This document shows, one piece after another, positions 1 through 11,761 of a stretch of 64,000 nucleotides of DNA. Position numbers and translations under genes: made by a program. The notes beneath the pieces were generated by a model that was given only the letters and a program-made list of their open reading frames with translations, had not been told where the DNA came from and made no database searches. The stretch spans positions 38,928,532 to 38,992,531 of the forward strand of contig NC_087064.1 of the NCBI RefSeq assembly GCF_963678635.1, given 5' to 3'. Numbering within the stretch: position 1 is the stretch's first letter; the number at the start of each line of letters is the position of its first letter. Origin of the DNA: Symsagittifera roscoffensis. Its lineage: Eukaryota > Xenacoelomorpha > Acoela > Convolutidae.

Positions 1-114
1 AGAAAACTAGAGAAAAACCAAAAAACATCATTTCACTTACCATTCTCTTACCATTTCACAAACCATGAAACCTTACCAATCCTATTCATTGTTGACTCTA
101 TACCCAATGCTGAT

Positions 115-235
115 ACATAGCCGGTTGACCGGATGCTCTAATCCCTATGTTAAAACATGCAGTTTATCCTGGACCCCTCATCCCCCCTCCCATCACCCCC
201 CCCCCCCCCCCTGATCAGCCCCAGCATCTACTACT
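115..235 (+). repeat. Degenerate dispersed repeat, relative of 18.05-18.20 kb
   Basis: The words GGTTGACCGGATGCTC, CCTATGTTAAAACATG and CCCCAGCATCTACTACTC recur in the same order, with substitutions, on the minus strand at about 18,200-18,050. The copy here is interrupted by a poly-C run. Family unknown. The similarity was found by eye over about 120 bases only. Confidence 0.4.
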
Positions 236-502
236 CCACTGATATCTTGTGTTCCTGGTAAAGTTTAACTAATGACTTTGATTTGATTTGAATATTTGAT
301 AAAATTCAATAAGTCCATAATTTCAGCTAATATTTTCATCTGCTGGAAATGTAGATTGAAATGTTGAAATGCCTAACAGTGTTGCTTGAACTTGATAGGC
401 TAAAACTTGGCGGAAACTACCAAGTCAATTACTGAAAAAACTATTTCAAACTGAGCCTCTTGGAGAGCAAAACAGTTCTTAAGGGAGGTTTCTGCTAAAA
501 CT

Positions 503-602
503 CTAAGCAACTTTAGTTTTCTAAAGTCAACTCATTTGAAGAAAAACACGATTTAAATTTCATGCTTTGTGCGGTTTGTCCGGATAATTTTAATCAGCAC
601 TG
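503..602 (+). mobile_element. Right-arm remnant of TA-flanked palindromic element
   Basis: This stretch begins CTAAGCAACTTT and ends AATCAGCACTG followed by TA. That matches, with many substitutions, the right arms of the four copies at 7.8-13.8 kb, including the GTCCGGATAATTTTAATC portion. It is much more diverged than those copies, so the family was active over an extended time or this is an older subfamily. No left arm is seen. Confidence 0.55.
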
Positions 603-692
603 TAGAAATATTGATTTTGAGCCGTTTAGTGAAAAAGTCCCAAAAAAATTCGTACAAAAGTTTTGTTTCCTAGTCTAGTTTAAGCAAACGAG

Positions 693-892
693 NNNNNNNN
701 NNNNNNNNNNNNNNNNNNNNNNNNNNNNNNNNNNNNNNNNNNNNNNNNNNNNNNNNNNNNNNNNNNNNNNNNNNNNNNNNNNNNNNNNNNNNNNNNNNNN
801 NNNNNNNNNNNNNNNNNNNNNNNNNNNNNNNNNNNNNNNNNNNNNNNNNNNNNNNNNNNNNNNNNNNNNNNNNNNNNNNNNNNNNNNNNNNN
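693..892. other. Assembly gap of 200 N
   Basis: Exactly 200 N bases, the size commonly used for a gap of unknown length. Any open frame crossing it is meaningless. Confidence 0.99.
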
Positions 893-1302
893 TTCTCTGG
901 CTAGTGTTCCTCTTCTTCAGTGACAAACCTCTCCCTGTTCAGCTCGCTTGCCTTCACCACATCTTTACTCGCCTGAAGTTGTCATATAGTTGTCAACATA
1001 AAAAATTCTCAAAAAAAACTTCTTGAGCTTTTTTGGCTGCAACTAAATTGAATACGTAAAGTCAACCGATCATAGAACCAAACATAGAACCAAAAAGTAC
1101 TCCTCAGTAAAAAAATTTAAATAAAAAACGTCCAACGTCCATAGTCAAATGAAGCGCTAGAAATTTTTGACTATCCAAAAAACATTCCCGCTGAAACAAT
1201 TTTCAACCTAAAAAACTAAAAAAGTAAACTAGTAAGTGACCAAAAATGCCATTAAACTTTTTAGCGCAAAAACTGTTCGACTTAAAAAAACACGAGTGAT
1301 AC

Positions 1303-1445
1303 ATATGAGTATGACGAAGGATGTCAAACAAATCGACATTCAATCGTCCTTGTTCGTAATGGCATACTTTTTCGATCTGTGGTTTAGCGTATTTGTCCAG
1401 CTTCTGATTTCCACTTTTGGAAGCATCATGTACTTGCTCCACGCC
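1303..1445 (-). CDS. Possible internal exon of an unrecognised gene
   Basis: On the minus strand a polypyrimidine-like stretch ending TTTTAG (AG at 1447-1446) is followed by an open, strongly hydrophilic frame beginning GVEQVHDASKSGNQKLDKYA. It runs for about 47 codons before a possible GT donor at 1302-1301. The amino-acid composition (many K, D, E, Q, H, few long hydrophobic runs) is unlike random AT-rich sequence. The antisense frame is correspondingly hydrophobic and is judged a shadow. It would follow the exon at 1622-1705 in the same transcript. I do not recognise the protein and cannot verify the splice sites. It could be a chance frame or part of a decayed gene. Confidence 0.28.
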
Positions 1446-1621
1446 CTAAAATGTAGAAAGGTTTCAGAAATAAGGTTTGTTTTCGTTCCAACATTATTAT
1501 TAATAATATCATATTTTTTCGATAAGCAGGTGATCGAATTCTCTGCAAAGTATCGAGAACCTTTTTTTGTATTTTAATCTTAGTACCGGCTACACATACT
1601 AGCTGCTCATTCGACAAAAAT

Positions 1622-1705
1622 TCACATTGCCACATTTTTTGCGTAGCTGACCTTTTCCATCTGTTCCACGGCTACTTCACTCTCCTCGTCATAAGTGTCT
1701 GAGAT
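1622..1705 (-). CDS. Possible exon with strong splice acceptor, unrecognised
   Basis: A textbook acceptor (TTTGCTTTTTTTCAG, AG at 1707-1706) precedes an acidic open frame starting ISDTYDEESEVAVEQMEKVS, closed by TGA at 1624-1622. The frame may instead end at a donor (GTCAGC or GTGAAT) and continue into the exon proposed at 1303-1445. Local GC is slightly above the surroundings. No upstream exon could be found before the region becomes AT-rich. Function unknown. The support is the acceptor plus the composition of about 28 codons only. Confidence 0.3.
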   Translation of the reverse strand: MSDTYDEESEVAVEQMEKVSYAKNVAM

Positions 1706-1709
1706 CTGA

Positions 1710-3470
1710 AAAAAAGCAAACACGGTTCAAAATGTAGCACCCCCGGTTTCAATCGAACAAAAATATAGTAAAAAAAAAGAGATGGACAGCTGCTACATAA
1801 GGATAATAGTGAAATAGTACGCAGGCTAGCAGCAAGTTAACCTGCACTTCGATTAAGAACAAACGCATTTATAAAGGCTTAATTTTATTTATAAGATGCA
1901 GTTGCAGTTTGTAACAATAGGAATCTTAAAACCAGTTGCGAATTTCGCAATGATTATGATCAAAGTATCACTTGAGTTTCGCGACTACAGATCAAAAACA
2001 ATTTTATAAAAAATTATTTTAATTTCAGTTTTTTGGAGATCTTCGTCCCCTCAAAATGCAACAGCAAGAAATAAATGGTAGCTTTTAGAGGAAAGGGGAA
2101 TAACAAGAGTAATCTAAACACCTTGAAAATATAAGACCAACTCCGTTTGAGATGACGGGCTGTAAGCGGTTGAGCTTTTTTATTCAGAACACATTCGACT
2201 TTTCAAAAGTTTTTTTAGACCATCTGAAAAATATTGATATCTGAAACTCAAATTTTAAAAGATATTTGGCCTGTGTTTATTAGAATTTGGACCTAGTTTG
2301 GCTAATCATACCAGGGCGTGAAATTTTCTCTTTGGCAACTTTCAAAATTTCCACAGAAATTAAGGCCAACTATTCCAGCTCAGAGACTAATCCGAATTGA
2401 GCTAATGCAAGATAAATGATCCAAAAACTATGTTAACGGATGCAAAAATTTTCATTTTGTACTTAACATTAAACGTGGAGAAAGATTTTTCAAAAAAATT
2501 ACTGGTCTAATGATTGTTTTTCTTAAAATTTATCGAGAAATTTATGCCTATTTTGTATGCCTATTAAGAAACAGTCGAAAATTTCAGGGCATTGATTTCA
2601 GCAGTTTTGATGCATTATCTAGCAACTGCATTTCCTTTGGTATTGGATTATAAGTTCAGCTATACAACATTCCCCTACGTGAGCTACCGTTGAACTTCCT
2701 CCTAACCACGTATTAAATTAAAAAAGAGAGTGCCTATAAAAATAAAGTATTGAAAAAAAAACATTATTTTATTACCCCTAAAGTAAAGCGATCTGGCGAG
2801 AGAAAGATGGTTTGTACGGATAATTCGAAAAAATATTTGGCTGATTTTACTGAAATCATGAGAGATCTTTCTAAAAAAAATCTTTTTCGATGACATTGTT
2901 AATAGATCACGGATTGTTGCAGTTCAAAAGAATACTTTTTCGATCTCATCATTTGTTTACTGAATTGATTTTTGAGCGTCATTTTTTCGTATGAATAATA
3001 TTGAAGTTGTGTGATTGTGTGACACAAACTTTCAACAGTCTGCAAAAAATTAAGTAAAAAAGGCACCTGAACCTATATTTCAGGTTTTCAGTCATTAGAT
3101 TAGCACAACCATAATAATGAAGTTATACCGTTTGGTCGACATAGGGCGGTAGTTTCTGAATTCGAGCCTCACCCGTCTCTCCCGTCGCCTTGATATCTTG
3201 GGAAACCTTAAATAAGAGAGTATATATACACTAAACGGATTAAAAAGTTTTTACCTAGTTGATACAAAATTTTATTTGCCTTGTTTCCTAGAGCCTTAAA
3301 AAAATTCTTTGAAATGGGGATTTTCAAATACTGGTTGTGGTATGCTGTTTTAAGCAGTAGCCTAACATTTTTGCTTGGCAACAATGCTTCTGTTGCCAGG
3401 CAAAAATAAAATTTGCTCGATAATACCAGAAGAGTCAATTTGTTGAGGGAGTGTGGAAAGCAGTCATAAA
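1710..3470. other. Gene-free AT-rich stretch
   Basis: Only short frames with phenylalanine, lysine and isoleucine runs typical of random AT-rich DNA. No terminal repeats, tandem repeats or RNA genes were seen. Confidence 0.5.
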
Positions 3471-3472
3471 CT

Positions 3473-3655
3473 GAAAGCTAACGTCGAAATGAGCAGTTTT
3501 AGGGAAATCAACTTGGTTCAGAGTCGTTGACCGAAAAAAATACTGCCAACAGTTTGGCATTATATAGTAGATGCCAATTTTTGGCAAAATACTTTTCGGT
3601 CAACAGCTTTGAACAAAATTAATTAACTCAAAAAAGCTTATTTTGACGTCTGAAA
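3473..3655. repeat. Imperfect hairpin (palindromic element)
   Basis: The strongest arms are 3513-3560 and 3571-3617, with the shared words GTTGACCGAAAA, CCAAC and TTGGCAT around the 10-base loop TATATAGTAG. Weaker complementarity extends outwards to about 3473 and 3655 (ACGTCGAAATGAGC against ACGTCAAAATAAGC). It could be a small MITE or an old foldback. No clear target-site duplication was identified. Confidence 0.6.
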
Positions 3656-4590
3656 ATTTTTTAAAATTCATTTGAGAAACTAATCATTCCAGAAACATTG
3701 TACAAAAATTGTACAATCAGAAACATTATCTAACGTTGTATACTCAAACAAATTTTTTTGACTATTTAGGCTGTTCAAGGTCACCAACATGGCCAACAAT
3801 TTGACATTAGCTATATTTGATAGCTATAAAATCATGTTCGCATGCAAAAATTGTTCAAAAAAGGCAGATTGAGTTTTATACGTTGCTCAAAAATGACAGA
3901 ACTCTCTATAACTATACTTTCGCGTTTAAAAGCAATTTATTCGGTGAATTTGTGTGCAAACCTGTTCAGATTTTTTGTTGAATTGATAACTCCCACGACT
4001 CACTTCGTTCTTGAGCTAAAATCAATTGTTATCACATTTCACAAAAAAAAGGTTCAATATTTCTTAAGTTGATTTTTAAGTTTTGTTTATTTGTTGATAG
4101 GCTTATTTGAGGTTCAAATAATATGTCTAGGGTAGCTTCCCGAGAGGGGGGCAACATCTTCTCGTCAATTTACGTTGCGCTTCCAAAAAACGCTCAAAAT
4201 TTTTTTGTCTTGTTTTTTTTTCGAAAAAGAATCCACATGAGGTTTCTACAAAAGTTTCCATTTTTTTTTGATCCTCCAGGTACCTCTACAGAGTTTTTGA
4301 TCGCACCACCGCATAAAAAATTAAGATGTCAATCTTTTCGCCTATAATATTTTTTTCGAAACATTTTGTTTATAGTAGTTTTTGAACATCTGCACGGGAA
4401 CGGCAAGATCTGGAAAAAGATTTCAAGAGCCAAAGTACAATCACACAATAATTTAAAATGACAAAATTTTCCACGAGTAACTTTAATCCAGATAAGTCAT
4501 CTCAATCCAAAATATGACCGCACAGATGTTCAAAAACTTGCTAACGAGCCCTTTAAGGAAATGTGACGATACGCTGGTTTTTCAACTTAT
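3656..4590. other. Gene-free AT-rich stretch
   Basis: Contains poly-T tracts and short open frames, none with coding character or recognisable motifs. Nothing else was seen. Confidence 0.5.
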
Positions 4591-4597
4591 TCAAAAC

Positions 4598-4815
4598 TTC
4601 AGGTGCTATAAAGTTACGCGAATTTATAACAATTTTACAATTTTCAAAAATTTGTCTCGGTAAAAAAAGTATTTGGTTTTATTTTTTTCCTTGATTTTTG
4701 AGATTTTCATAAAGGTGTAACTTTTCCATGCCTATTTGACCGCATGAATCAAATTTTTTGTGCAGTAAGTTTTATTGGTTACCTCAACAGAAAAACTTAA
4801 TGCGAATTTCGAGAA
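4598..4815 (+). repeat. Dispersed repeat, copy 1 (relative at 17.60 kb)
   Basis: Starts TCAGGTGCTATAAAGTTAC and continues through GTCTCGGTAAAAA, TTGAGATTTTCATAA, GCCTATTTGACCGCATG and TTTTATTGGTTACCTCA. The same words in the same order occur at 17,608-17,815. Divergence is high, so this is an old interspersed family. No terminal inverted repeats or coding potential were found. Confidence 0.55.
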
Positions 4816-4819
4816 ATTG

Positions 4820-5779
4820 TTGTTCGTTATTTGCAAGCATTTTAGATTAGATGCTATCCTCAAAATTATTATTTAGTATTAGAAAACTTTTCTCTAAATT
4901 TAAAAAAAAACTTAAAAGTGCAACGTTAATTGATCTCAAAAGTCTCCAGTACACAGCACAGTTTGGACGTGCTTCCACTGCTACTCCCAAAAATTAAAAA
5001 AAAGACTGGTTTTTGTTCCGACTTTCGAAAAATGCTTGAGACATTTTTTTAAAAACTCAGACCGCTTTTACAAAAACTGACAGCTTAAGGGTAACAATCC
5101 GGAAATCCGTGGATTTCCAAGCAAGTATGCTCACACAAGGCTAAAATGCGGATGGCATTGCTGTACAAATAGTTTTTTAATATTTTAGTACGCGAATTAT
5201 CTACTTTTTGCAAATTACCCGCACTCAAAAATGTTTCAAAATGAATTGAGGCCAACTATAGGTAGTTGGCAATATTATTTATACTCAAATGTTAGCACTT
5301 GCATTTGATATTGGCAGCACAAACTTTGTAGTTTGAACGAAAACTATTCGGGACCGCAGTAAAGGGGCAGACGGAACGTTTAGGGTTTTGCCATAACATA
5401 CGAGCAGTTTTGCTATCAAATACATATCAAGGATAACCAGTTCCTGTGCAAATGGCGCATCATAATCAACAAAAATTGAAACGAAGTTCAATGAACTATT
5501 CCGAAAAAAAACATTACAAATCTGAAGTATCGCTGAAATTTCATTATTATATATTATATATTAGCTTCCGACATCGAATGCAAATTTTTGAACGCATTTT
5601 TTCAAAATAATTATAACGCAAATCATAAACCTGTCCTATCTTTTTCGAGATACGTTTACCTTTCCCAATAACTTAATTAGTGATATAATGTATAAAAACG
5701 GCAAAAAATATAATATTTTCTGATAAAACTTAAGCGTTTTTAGGCATTTGTAGAATATTTTGACCAAAACCTTTGCAAA
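4820..5779. other. Gene-free AT-rich stretch ending in a C run
   Basis: No supported gene. A 12-base C run sits at 5780-5791. A small inverted word (GCCAACTATAGGTAGTTGGC) lies at about 5250. Confidence 0.45.
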
Positions 5780-5819
5780 CCCCCCCCCCCCGTAAACTTT
5801 GTATACTTTGCACCGAAAG

Positions 5820-5905
5820 CGCTTTTAGAAAACTTTTAGGGTGTTCCAAAAAGCATTTGTAGGGTGTCATAAAACAGTATTCGCAGGGTGTCCTAAAATC
5901 AATTT
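5820..5905 (+). repeat. Degenerate 25-30 bp tandem repeat
   Basis: Three successive phrases of the form TTT..AGGGTGTTCCAAAA, GTAGGGTGTCATAAAA and GCAGGGTGTCCTAAAA. Short and degenerate; no function suggested. Confidence 0.5.
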
Positions 5906-5994
5906 TCGAAAATATTACGAAAGGGTCGGGAAGGAGTCGATTATTTAACGGGGTGGGCGGGTTCCGACCACGTCGCGAAAGAAAGCAGTCGACT

Positions 5995-6085
5995 ATAGGG
6001 AAGGAACTATAGCGTATGGTGAAGGAACTGTAGCGTATCGAGAGCTATAGCGAATTTATAGCGTATCGAGAAGAAACTATTGCGT
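5995..6085 (+). repeat. Degenerate ~20 bp tandem repeat
   Basis: Repeated variants of GAAGGAACTATAGCGTATGG (also GAGAGCTATAGCGAATTTATAGCGTATCGAG), at least four partial units. This is a local minisatellite next to a GC-richer patch (5930-5990). Confidence 0.55.
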
Positions 6086-6089
6086 TTGG

Positions 6090-6774
6090 TGGTTTTTTTT
6101 CTGTCGGATTTGATGTACCCCAAAGAAAGCTCGTAAGGGTACTTCGAGTGTCGTATCGTTTTAAAAATCTAACAACCGGTTATTTTAGTTGATGCATGTG
6201 CTGCTTTCATGATTAAAGGTGTATTTAGATACTATTTGAAAAACTTTTGATTTAAATTGCAACCCTGTCATCTCATTAAATTTAACTAAATAATTGATTA
6301 AGCTCGGCTGTGGAGAATTTTCCATTCGAACGTTAAGGAACTAGTAAATATACTAGAAACTTTGTTTTCTAAAGTGTTAACACCAGTCTAGAACACGAAA
6401 TTATTGGTTGATTAAATTACTTTGGAGCTCAAATCAATTCCATAACTGTTTGCATAGAAGGCTAAAACTGCGAATAAAATTGGATAAAACAAAAAAGACA
6501 TAATTGAAAAGAATAGACTCTATTTTTGTATCGATGGAAGACTTTGTTTATGCAGGTTTTTGAGGATAACTAACCTCAAAAGCTTAGATACAATCGTAGT
6601 CATAATGTAGACTGGGTTTCGAAAGCACGGGGTCAACAAACTACTTTTGATAATAAAGAAATTTAAATGCAGCCCGATTAAACACGTTTTAAACCTAAAA
6701 TCACAACTGTTTAATTAAACACGTGGTAATATTGTTTCTTTGATTTAAAATTTTTAAATCGAGTACTATGATTG
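6090..6774. other. Gene-free stretch before the repeat complex
   Basis: AT-rich with no supported frame or repeat. It ends abruptly at about 6775, where homology to the hAT-like element begins without its left terminus. Confidence 0.45.
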
Positions 6775-7148
6775 TGGAGGTGGCGTACGCCTCCCTCAGG
6801 GATTCGACCCCCTGCCGACCCAAGGGGTCCCCCCTTTGATACTTTTTCAGAAATCCATTTTTGCCCGACCGACCCTAAAATTTTTCTAAAGGCGCCTTTG
6901 GCGCCAATAAATACTAACTTTGAGGGGGAGCGCGCGCCAAAAAAACGCAATTTTTTTTGTCAAAATGTTTTAAAAAGTGCCCAAAAACGGGGCAAAACAC
7001 TGCTTTGGGAGAACACTGGGCAAAACACTGCTTTGGGAGAGCTCGAAAAATCAATTTGGACGACCTAAAAAAAAAAAGGTCGTCAAAATTTTCGAATTTT
7101 TTTTGAAAATCCTCCCCCCCCCCTCGAGAAAATCCTAGATCCGCCCCT
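6775..7148 (+). mobile_element. hAT-like non-autonomous element, 5'-truncated copy
   Basis: Shares the GC-richer body (GTGGCGTACGCCTCCCTC, CCGACCCAAGGGGTC, GGCGCCTTTGGCGCC) and the right terminus GATCCGCCCCT with the copies at 9889 and 11942, but lacks the left terminus. An internal phrase (GGGCAAAACACTGCTTTGGG) is duplicated here. The frames across it are rich in P, R and G because of base composition and are not considered genes. Confidence 0.7.
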
Positions 7149-7840
7149 TTCAAAAGATTTCTTCAGCTTTCAAAACTTCACAACAAAGTATGGGAAATTT
7201 GTTTTGCTTTGTTTTTTTCAACTTTTTTCTTCAAAATAATGTCGTTTTCTCTGCATCTCTTTCTGAAAAAGGCTTCAAATTTCGATGCATGTTAGATGAA
7301 ACTAATTGGAAGGGCTCAAAGGAGCCAAAATATGAGAAATATTGTTTTGAAGTCGTAAATTAGTTTTAGAAGTCTTCTTGCCGTGGAAATATCCTCGAAA
7401 AGATTTTTAGAAGGAATGTGAATTAATGAGCTCAAATTAGTTAATGACCCATTCTTTATGCCGCCGGAGAGCGACAGATAACAGAATCGAAACAGTTAGT
7501 TGGCCCGACGTCAAAAACGGTCATATCTGTTTTGACAAAACAATGAAAGTTTTTGAGAGCTTATGCCAAAAAGCAACATAAACACGCATTTACACGCAAC
7601 ATAAAAAACAACATTTACACGCAACATAAATTCTGATAAAAATCCTGCTCTTTGATTGAAGCAATGTTTTTTCAAATTAATTGCTGGAATAGTTCTTTTG
7701 TTGATTTCTTTTGACCCTCAGCACTGAATTTGTCATTAATTTCAACCTTTTGTCAACGCCGGGCCGAATAAATTTTTCAATCAAGTTTTTTTTTTGGCAG
7801 CATAAAGAGTTAGTTAAGCTGATCAGCTTACCAGGAACTA

Positions 7841-8419
7841 CAGTGCTGATTTATATTATCCGGACAAAACGAACCAAACTTGACTTTTCAAACACGTTTT
7901 TCTCAAATTGGGTTATGATTAGACAAAAAGTCAAGAGAATAAATATTGCTTAGAATTTTACCAGAACTATTATGGTGCCATTTTTTCTCCGAAATTCGGA
8001 ACAAAAATTTTACTTCAAAAATGGGTCATTTTGGTTTTTTTCAATTAATCAAGAATTACGCTGAAACTACTTTGTTAATTGATAAGATAATTATATCACA
8101 GGAAATTTTTTTACGCAGCTCAACAAAGTTTAACAAGAGTTAAATCTCCAAAAATTTGCGTAAATTGCTTAAAATTTGTTTGTAAACAGAGATTCTGGGT
8201 TTTATATAGTAAAAATCACATTTAATGACTATCGAGTGAAAATTTTTACGTTTCTCAGTAACTGGTTTTTGAAGATTTATTCCTTGTTAAACTTTGTTGA
8301 GCTGCGTAAGAAGTTTCCTGTGATATAAATATCTTATCAATTAACAAAGCAGTTTCAGCGTAATTGTTGATTAAATGAAAAAAGCCAAAGTGACCCATTT
8401 TTGAGGTAAAATTTTTTGT
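7841..8419 (+). mobile_element. TA-flanked palindromic element, copy 1 (right end lost)
   Basis: Begins CAGTGCTGATTTATATTATC after TA (7839-7840). The left arm runs to about 8150 and the inverted arm starts at about 8262. It breaks at about 8419, where the sequence jumps back to AGATGAAACTAATTGG, the start of the next tandem sub-unit. The break is therefore a duplication junction and not the element end. It has no coding capacity. Confidence 0.75.
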
Positions 8420-8972
8420 AGAGATGAAACTAATTGGAAGAACTCAAAGGAGCCAAAATATGAGAAATTTTGTTTTGAAGTCGTAAATTCGTTTTAGATG
8501 TCTTCTTGCCAAGGAAATATCCTCGAAAAGATTTTTAGAAGGAATGTGAATTAATGAGCTCAAATTAGTTAGTGACCCATTCTGTATGCCGCCGGAGAGC
8601 GACAGATAACAGAATCGAAACAGTTAGTTGGCCCGACGTCAAAAACGGTCATATCTGTTTTGACAAAACAAAGAAATTCCTTGAGAGCTTATGCCAAAAA
8701 GCAACATAAACACGCATTTACACGCAACATAAAAAACAACATTTACACGCAACATAAATTCTAATAAAAATCCTGCTCTTTGATTGAAGCAATGTTTTTT
8801 CAAATTAATTGCTGGAATAGTTCTTTTGTTGATTTCTTTTGACCCTCAGCGCTGAATTTGTCATTAATTTCAGCCTTTTGCCAACGCCGGGCCGAATAAA
8901 TTTTTCAATTAACTTTTATTTTTTTTTGGCAGCATAAAGAGTTAGTTAAGCTCATCAGCTTACCAGGAACTA

Positions 8973-9708
8973 CAGTGCTGATTTAAATTATCCGGACAAA
9001 ACGAACTAAATTTGAATTTTCAAACACGTTTTTCTCAAATTGGGTTATGATTAGACAAAAAGTCAAGAGAATAAATATTGCTTAGAATTTTACCAGAATT
9101 ATTATGGTGCCATTATCTATGGTGCCAACTATTATGGTGCCATTTTGAAATTCGGAACAAAAATTTTACTTCAAAAATGGGTCATTTTGGTTTTTTTCAA
9201 TTAATTAAGAATTACGCTGAAACTACTTTGTTAATTGATAAGATAATTATATCACAGGAAATTTCTTACGCAGCTCAACAAAATTTAACAAGAGTTAAAT
9301 CTCCAAAAAATTTGCGCAAATTTTTTAAAATTTGTTTGTAAACAGAGATTCTGGGTTTTATATAGTAAAAATTACATTTAATGACTATCGAGTGAAAATT
9401 TTTTCTTTTCTTTTTTACTGGTTTTTGAAGATTTAAGCCTTGTTAAACTTTGTTGAGCTGCGTAAGAAGTTTCCTGTGATATAAAAATCTTATCAATTAA
9501 CAAAGCAGTTTCAGCGTAATTGTTGATTAATTGAAAGAAGCCAAAGTTACCCATTTTTGAGGTAAAATTTTTTGTTGAGAATTTCGAATGAAATTCTAAG
9601 CAACTTTTGTTCTCTTCATTTTTTGTCTAATCCTAACCCAATTTGAGAAAAACGCGTTTGAAAATTCAAGTTTTGTTCGTTTTGTACGGATATTTTAAAT
9701 CAGCACTG
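8973..9708 (+). mobile_element. Palindromic Tc1/mariner-type MITE, complete copy 2
   Basis: A 736 bp element starting CAGTGCTGATTTAAATTATC and ending AATCAGCACTG, flanked by TA on both sides (8971-8972 and 9709-9710). The two arms of about 300-340 bp are reverse complements (for example AATGGGTCATTTTGG against AAAGTTACCCATTTTTG) around a central loop of about 100 bases. TA duplication and termini starting CAGT are typical of the Tc1/mariner superfamily. The sequence shows no transposase, so the assignment rests on the ends. The left arm contains a small internal duplication (TATGGTGCCA repeated three times near 9104-9145) absent from the other copies. Confidence 0.8.
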
Positions 9709-9888
9709 TATTTTGAGCCCATATATTCAAATTCTTAGACGTTTTGCAAGGTTGTTTTGCGAGTTTGCATATCAAAAACACCTCTAGAACTAGTTTGAGT
9801 GTTGATTATTTTACACTTTTGCAGAATCTCTAGAACTATCTATAAAATTTTCACACCTTTACATCTTTCTCTTGATTATAGTTCAAAA

Positions 9889-10328
9889 CAGGGGCGGATT
9901 TAGGGGTGGAGGGTGGGGGGGGGGGTTATGGGGGGGGGAGGTGGCGTACGCCTCCCTCAGGGATTCGACCCCCTGCCGACCCAAGGGGTCCCCCCTTTGA
10001 TACTTTTTCAGAAATCCATTTTTGCCCGACCGACCCTAAAATTTTTCTAAAGGCGCCTTTGGCGCCAATAAATACTAACGTTGAGGGGGAGCGCGCGCCA
10101 AAAAAATGCAATTTTTTTTGTCAAAATGTTTTAAAAAGTGCCCAAAAACGGCTTTTTTGACTGTTTTTTTTTCAAAAACTTAAACAAAATAGGGGCAAAA
10201 CACTGCTTTGGGAGAGCTCGAAAAATCAATTTGGTCGACCTAAAAAAAAGGTCGTCAAAATTTTCGAATTTTTTTTGAAAATCCTCCCCCCCCCCCCTCC
10301 CCCTCGAGAAAATCCTAGATCCGCCCCT
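9889..10328 (+). mobile_element. hAT-like non-autonomous element, complete copy
   Basis: The termini are CAGGGGCGGATTTAGG on the left and CCTAGATCCGCCCCT on the right, followed inward by complementary G and C runs. It is flanked by TTCAAAA on both sides (9882-9888 and 10329-10335), a near 8-bp duplication as expected for hAT elements. CAGGGGCGGAT-type termini are common in animal hAT elements (established knowledge). It is 440 bp with no transposase. Long proline- and arginine-rich frames are compositional. Confidence 0.75.
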
Positions 10329-11023
10329 TTCAAAAGATTTCTTCAGCTTTCAAAACTTCACAACAAAGTATGGGAAATTTGTTTTGCTTTGTTTTTTTCA
10401 ACTTTTTTCTTCAAAATAATGTCGTTTTCTCTGCATCTCTTTATGAAAAAGGCTTCAAATTTCGATGCATGTTAAATGAAACTAATTGGAAGGACTCAAA
10501 GGAGCCAAAATATGAGAAATATTGTTTTGAAGTCGTAAATTAGTTTTAGAAGTCTTCTTGCCGTGGAAATATCCTCGAAAAGATTTTTAGAAGGAATGTG
10601 AATTAATGAGCTCAAATTAGTTAATGACCCATTCTTTATGCCGCCGGAGAGCGACAGATAACAGAATCGAAACAGTTAGTTGGCCCGACGTCAAAAACGG
10701 TCATATCTGTTTTGACAAAACAATGAAAGTTCTTGAGAGCTTATGCCAAAAAGAAACATAAACACGCATTTACACGCAACATAAAAAACAACATTTACAC
10801 GCAACATAAATTCTAATAAAAATCCTGCTCTTTGATTGAATCAATGTTTTTTCAAATTAATTGCTGGAATAGTTCTTTTGTTGATATCTTTTGACCCTCA
10901 GCGCTGAGATTGTCATTAATTTCAACCTTTTGCCAACGCCGGGCCGAATAAATTTTTCAATCAACTTTTATATTTTTTGGCAGCATAAAGAATTAGTTAA
11001 GCTGATCAGCTTACCAGGAACTA

Positions 11024-11761
11024 CAGTGCTGATTTATATTATCCGGACAAAACGAACCAAACTTGAATTTTCAAACACGTTTTTCTCATATTGGGTTAAG
11101 ATTAGACAAAAAATTAAGAGAATAAGTATTGCTTAGAATTTTACCAGAATTATTATGGTGCCATTTTTTCTCCGAAATTCGGAACAAAAATTTTACTTCA
11201 AAAATGGGTCATTTTGGTTTTTTTCAATTAATCAAGAATTACGCTGAAACTACTTTGTTAATTGATAAGATAATTATATCACAGGAAATTTCTTACGCAG
11301 CTCAACAAAGTTTAACAAGAAATAAATCTCCAAAAATTTGCGCAAATTTTTTAAAATTTGTTTGTAAACAGAGATTCTGGGTTTTATATAGTAAAAATTA
11401 CATTTAATGACTATCGAGTGAAAATTTTTTCTTTTCTTTTTTACTGGTTTTTGAAGATTTAAGCCTTGTTAAACTTTGTTGAGCTGCGTAAGAAGTTTCC
11501 TGTGATATAAAAATCTTATCAATTAACAAAGCAGTTTCAGCGTAATTGTTGATTAATTGAAAGAAGCCAAAGTGACCCATTTTTGAGGTAAAATTTTTTG
11601 TTGAGAATTTCGAAAAAAATTTTGCATCATATCAATTCTGATGAAAATCTAAGCAACTTTTGTTCTCTTCACTTTTTGTCTAATCCTAACCCAATTTGAG
11701 AAAAACGCGTTTGAAAATTCAAGTTTTGTTCGTTTTGTACGGATATTTTAAATCAGCACTG
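11024..11761 (+). mobile_element. Palindromic Tc1/mariner-type MITE, complete copy 3
   Basis: 738 bp, starting CAGTGCTGATTTATATTATC after TA (11022-11023) and ending AAATCAGCACTG before TA (11762-11763). The long inverted arms mean a transcript would fold almost completely. Lies in the first full 2.04 kb unit. Confidence 0.82.

Larger units (their letters stand above)
1..692. other. Gene-free AT-rich stretch before the scaffold gap
   Basis: No reading frame with coding character is visible. The stretch holds a 16-base C run (196-211), an old dispersed repeat (about 115-235) and a degenerate half of the TA-flanked palindromic element (503-602), each listed separately. Confidence 0.6.

Noticed and set aside
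675-926. Minus-strand frame across the N gap
   Set aside because: Most of it is N; not sequence.
6711-7153. Proline/arginine-rich frames on both strands (also at 9,906-10,160 and 11,925-12,517)
   Set aside because: They follow the GC-rich body of the hAT-like element and its G/C runs, and are open on both strands. Compositional, no protein motif.
7946-8143. Recurrent frames starting MLRILPELLWCHFF (also near 9,078, 11,129; inverse 13,484)
   Set aside because: They lie in the arms of the palindromic MITE. The same frame arises from each arm; no transposase motif.
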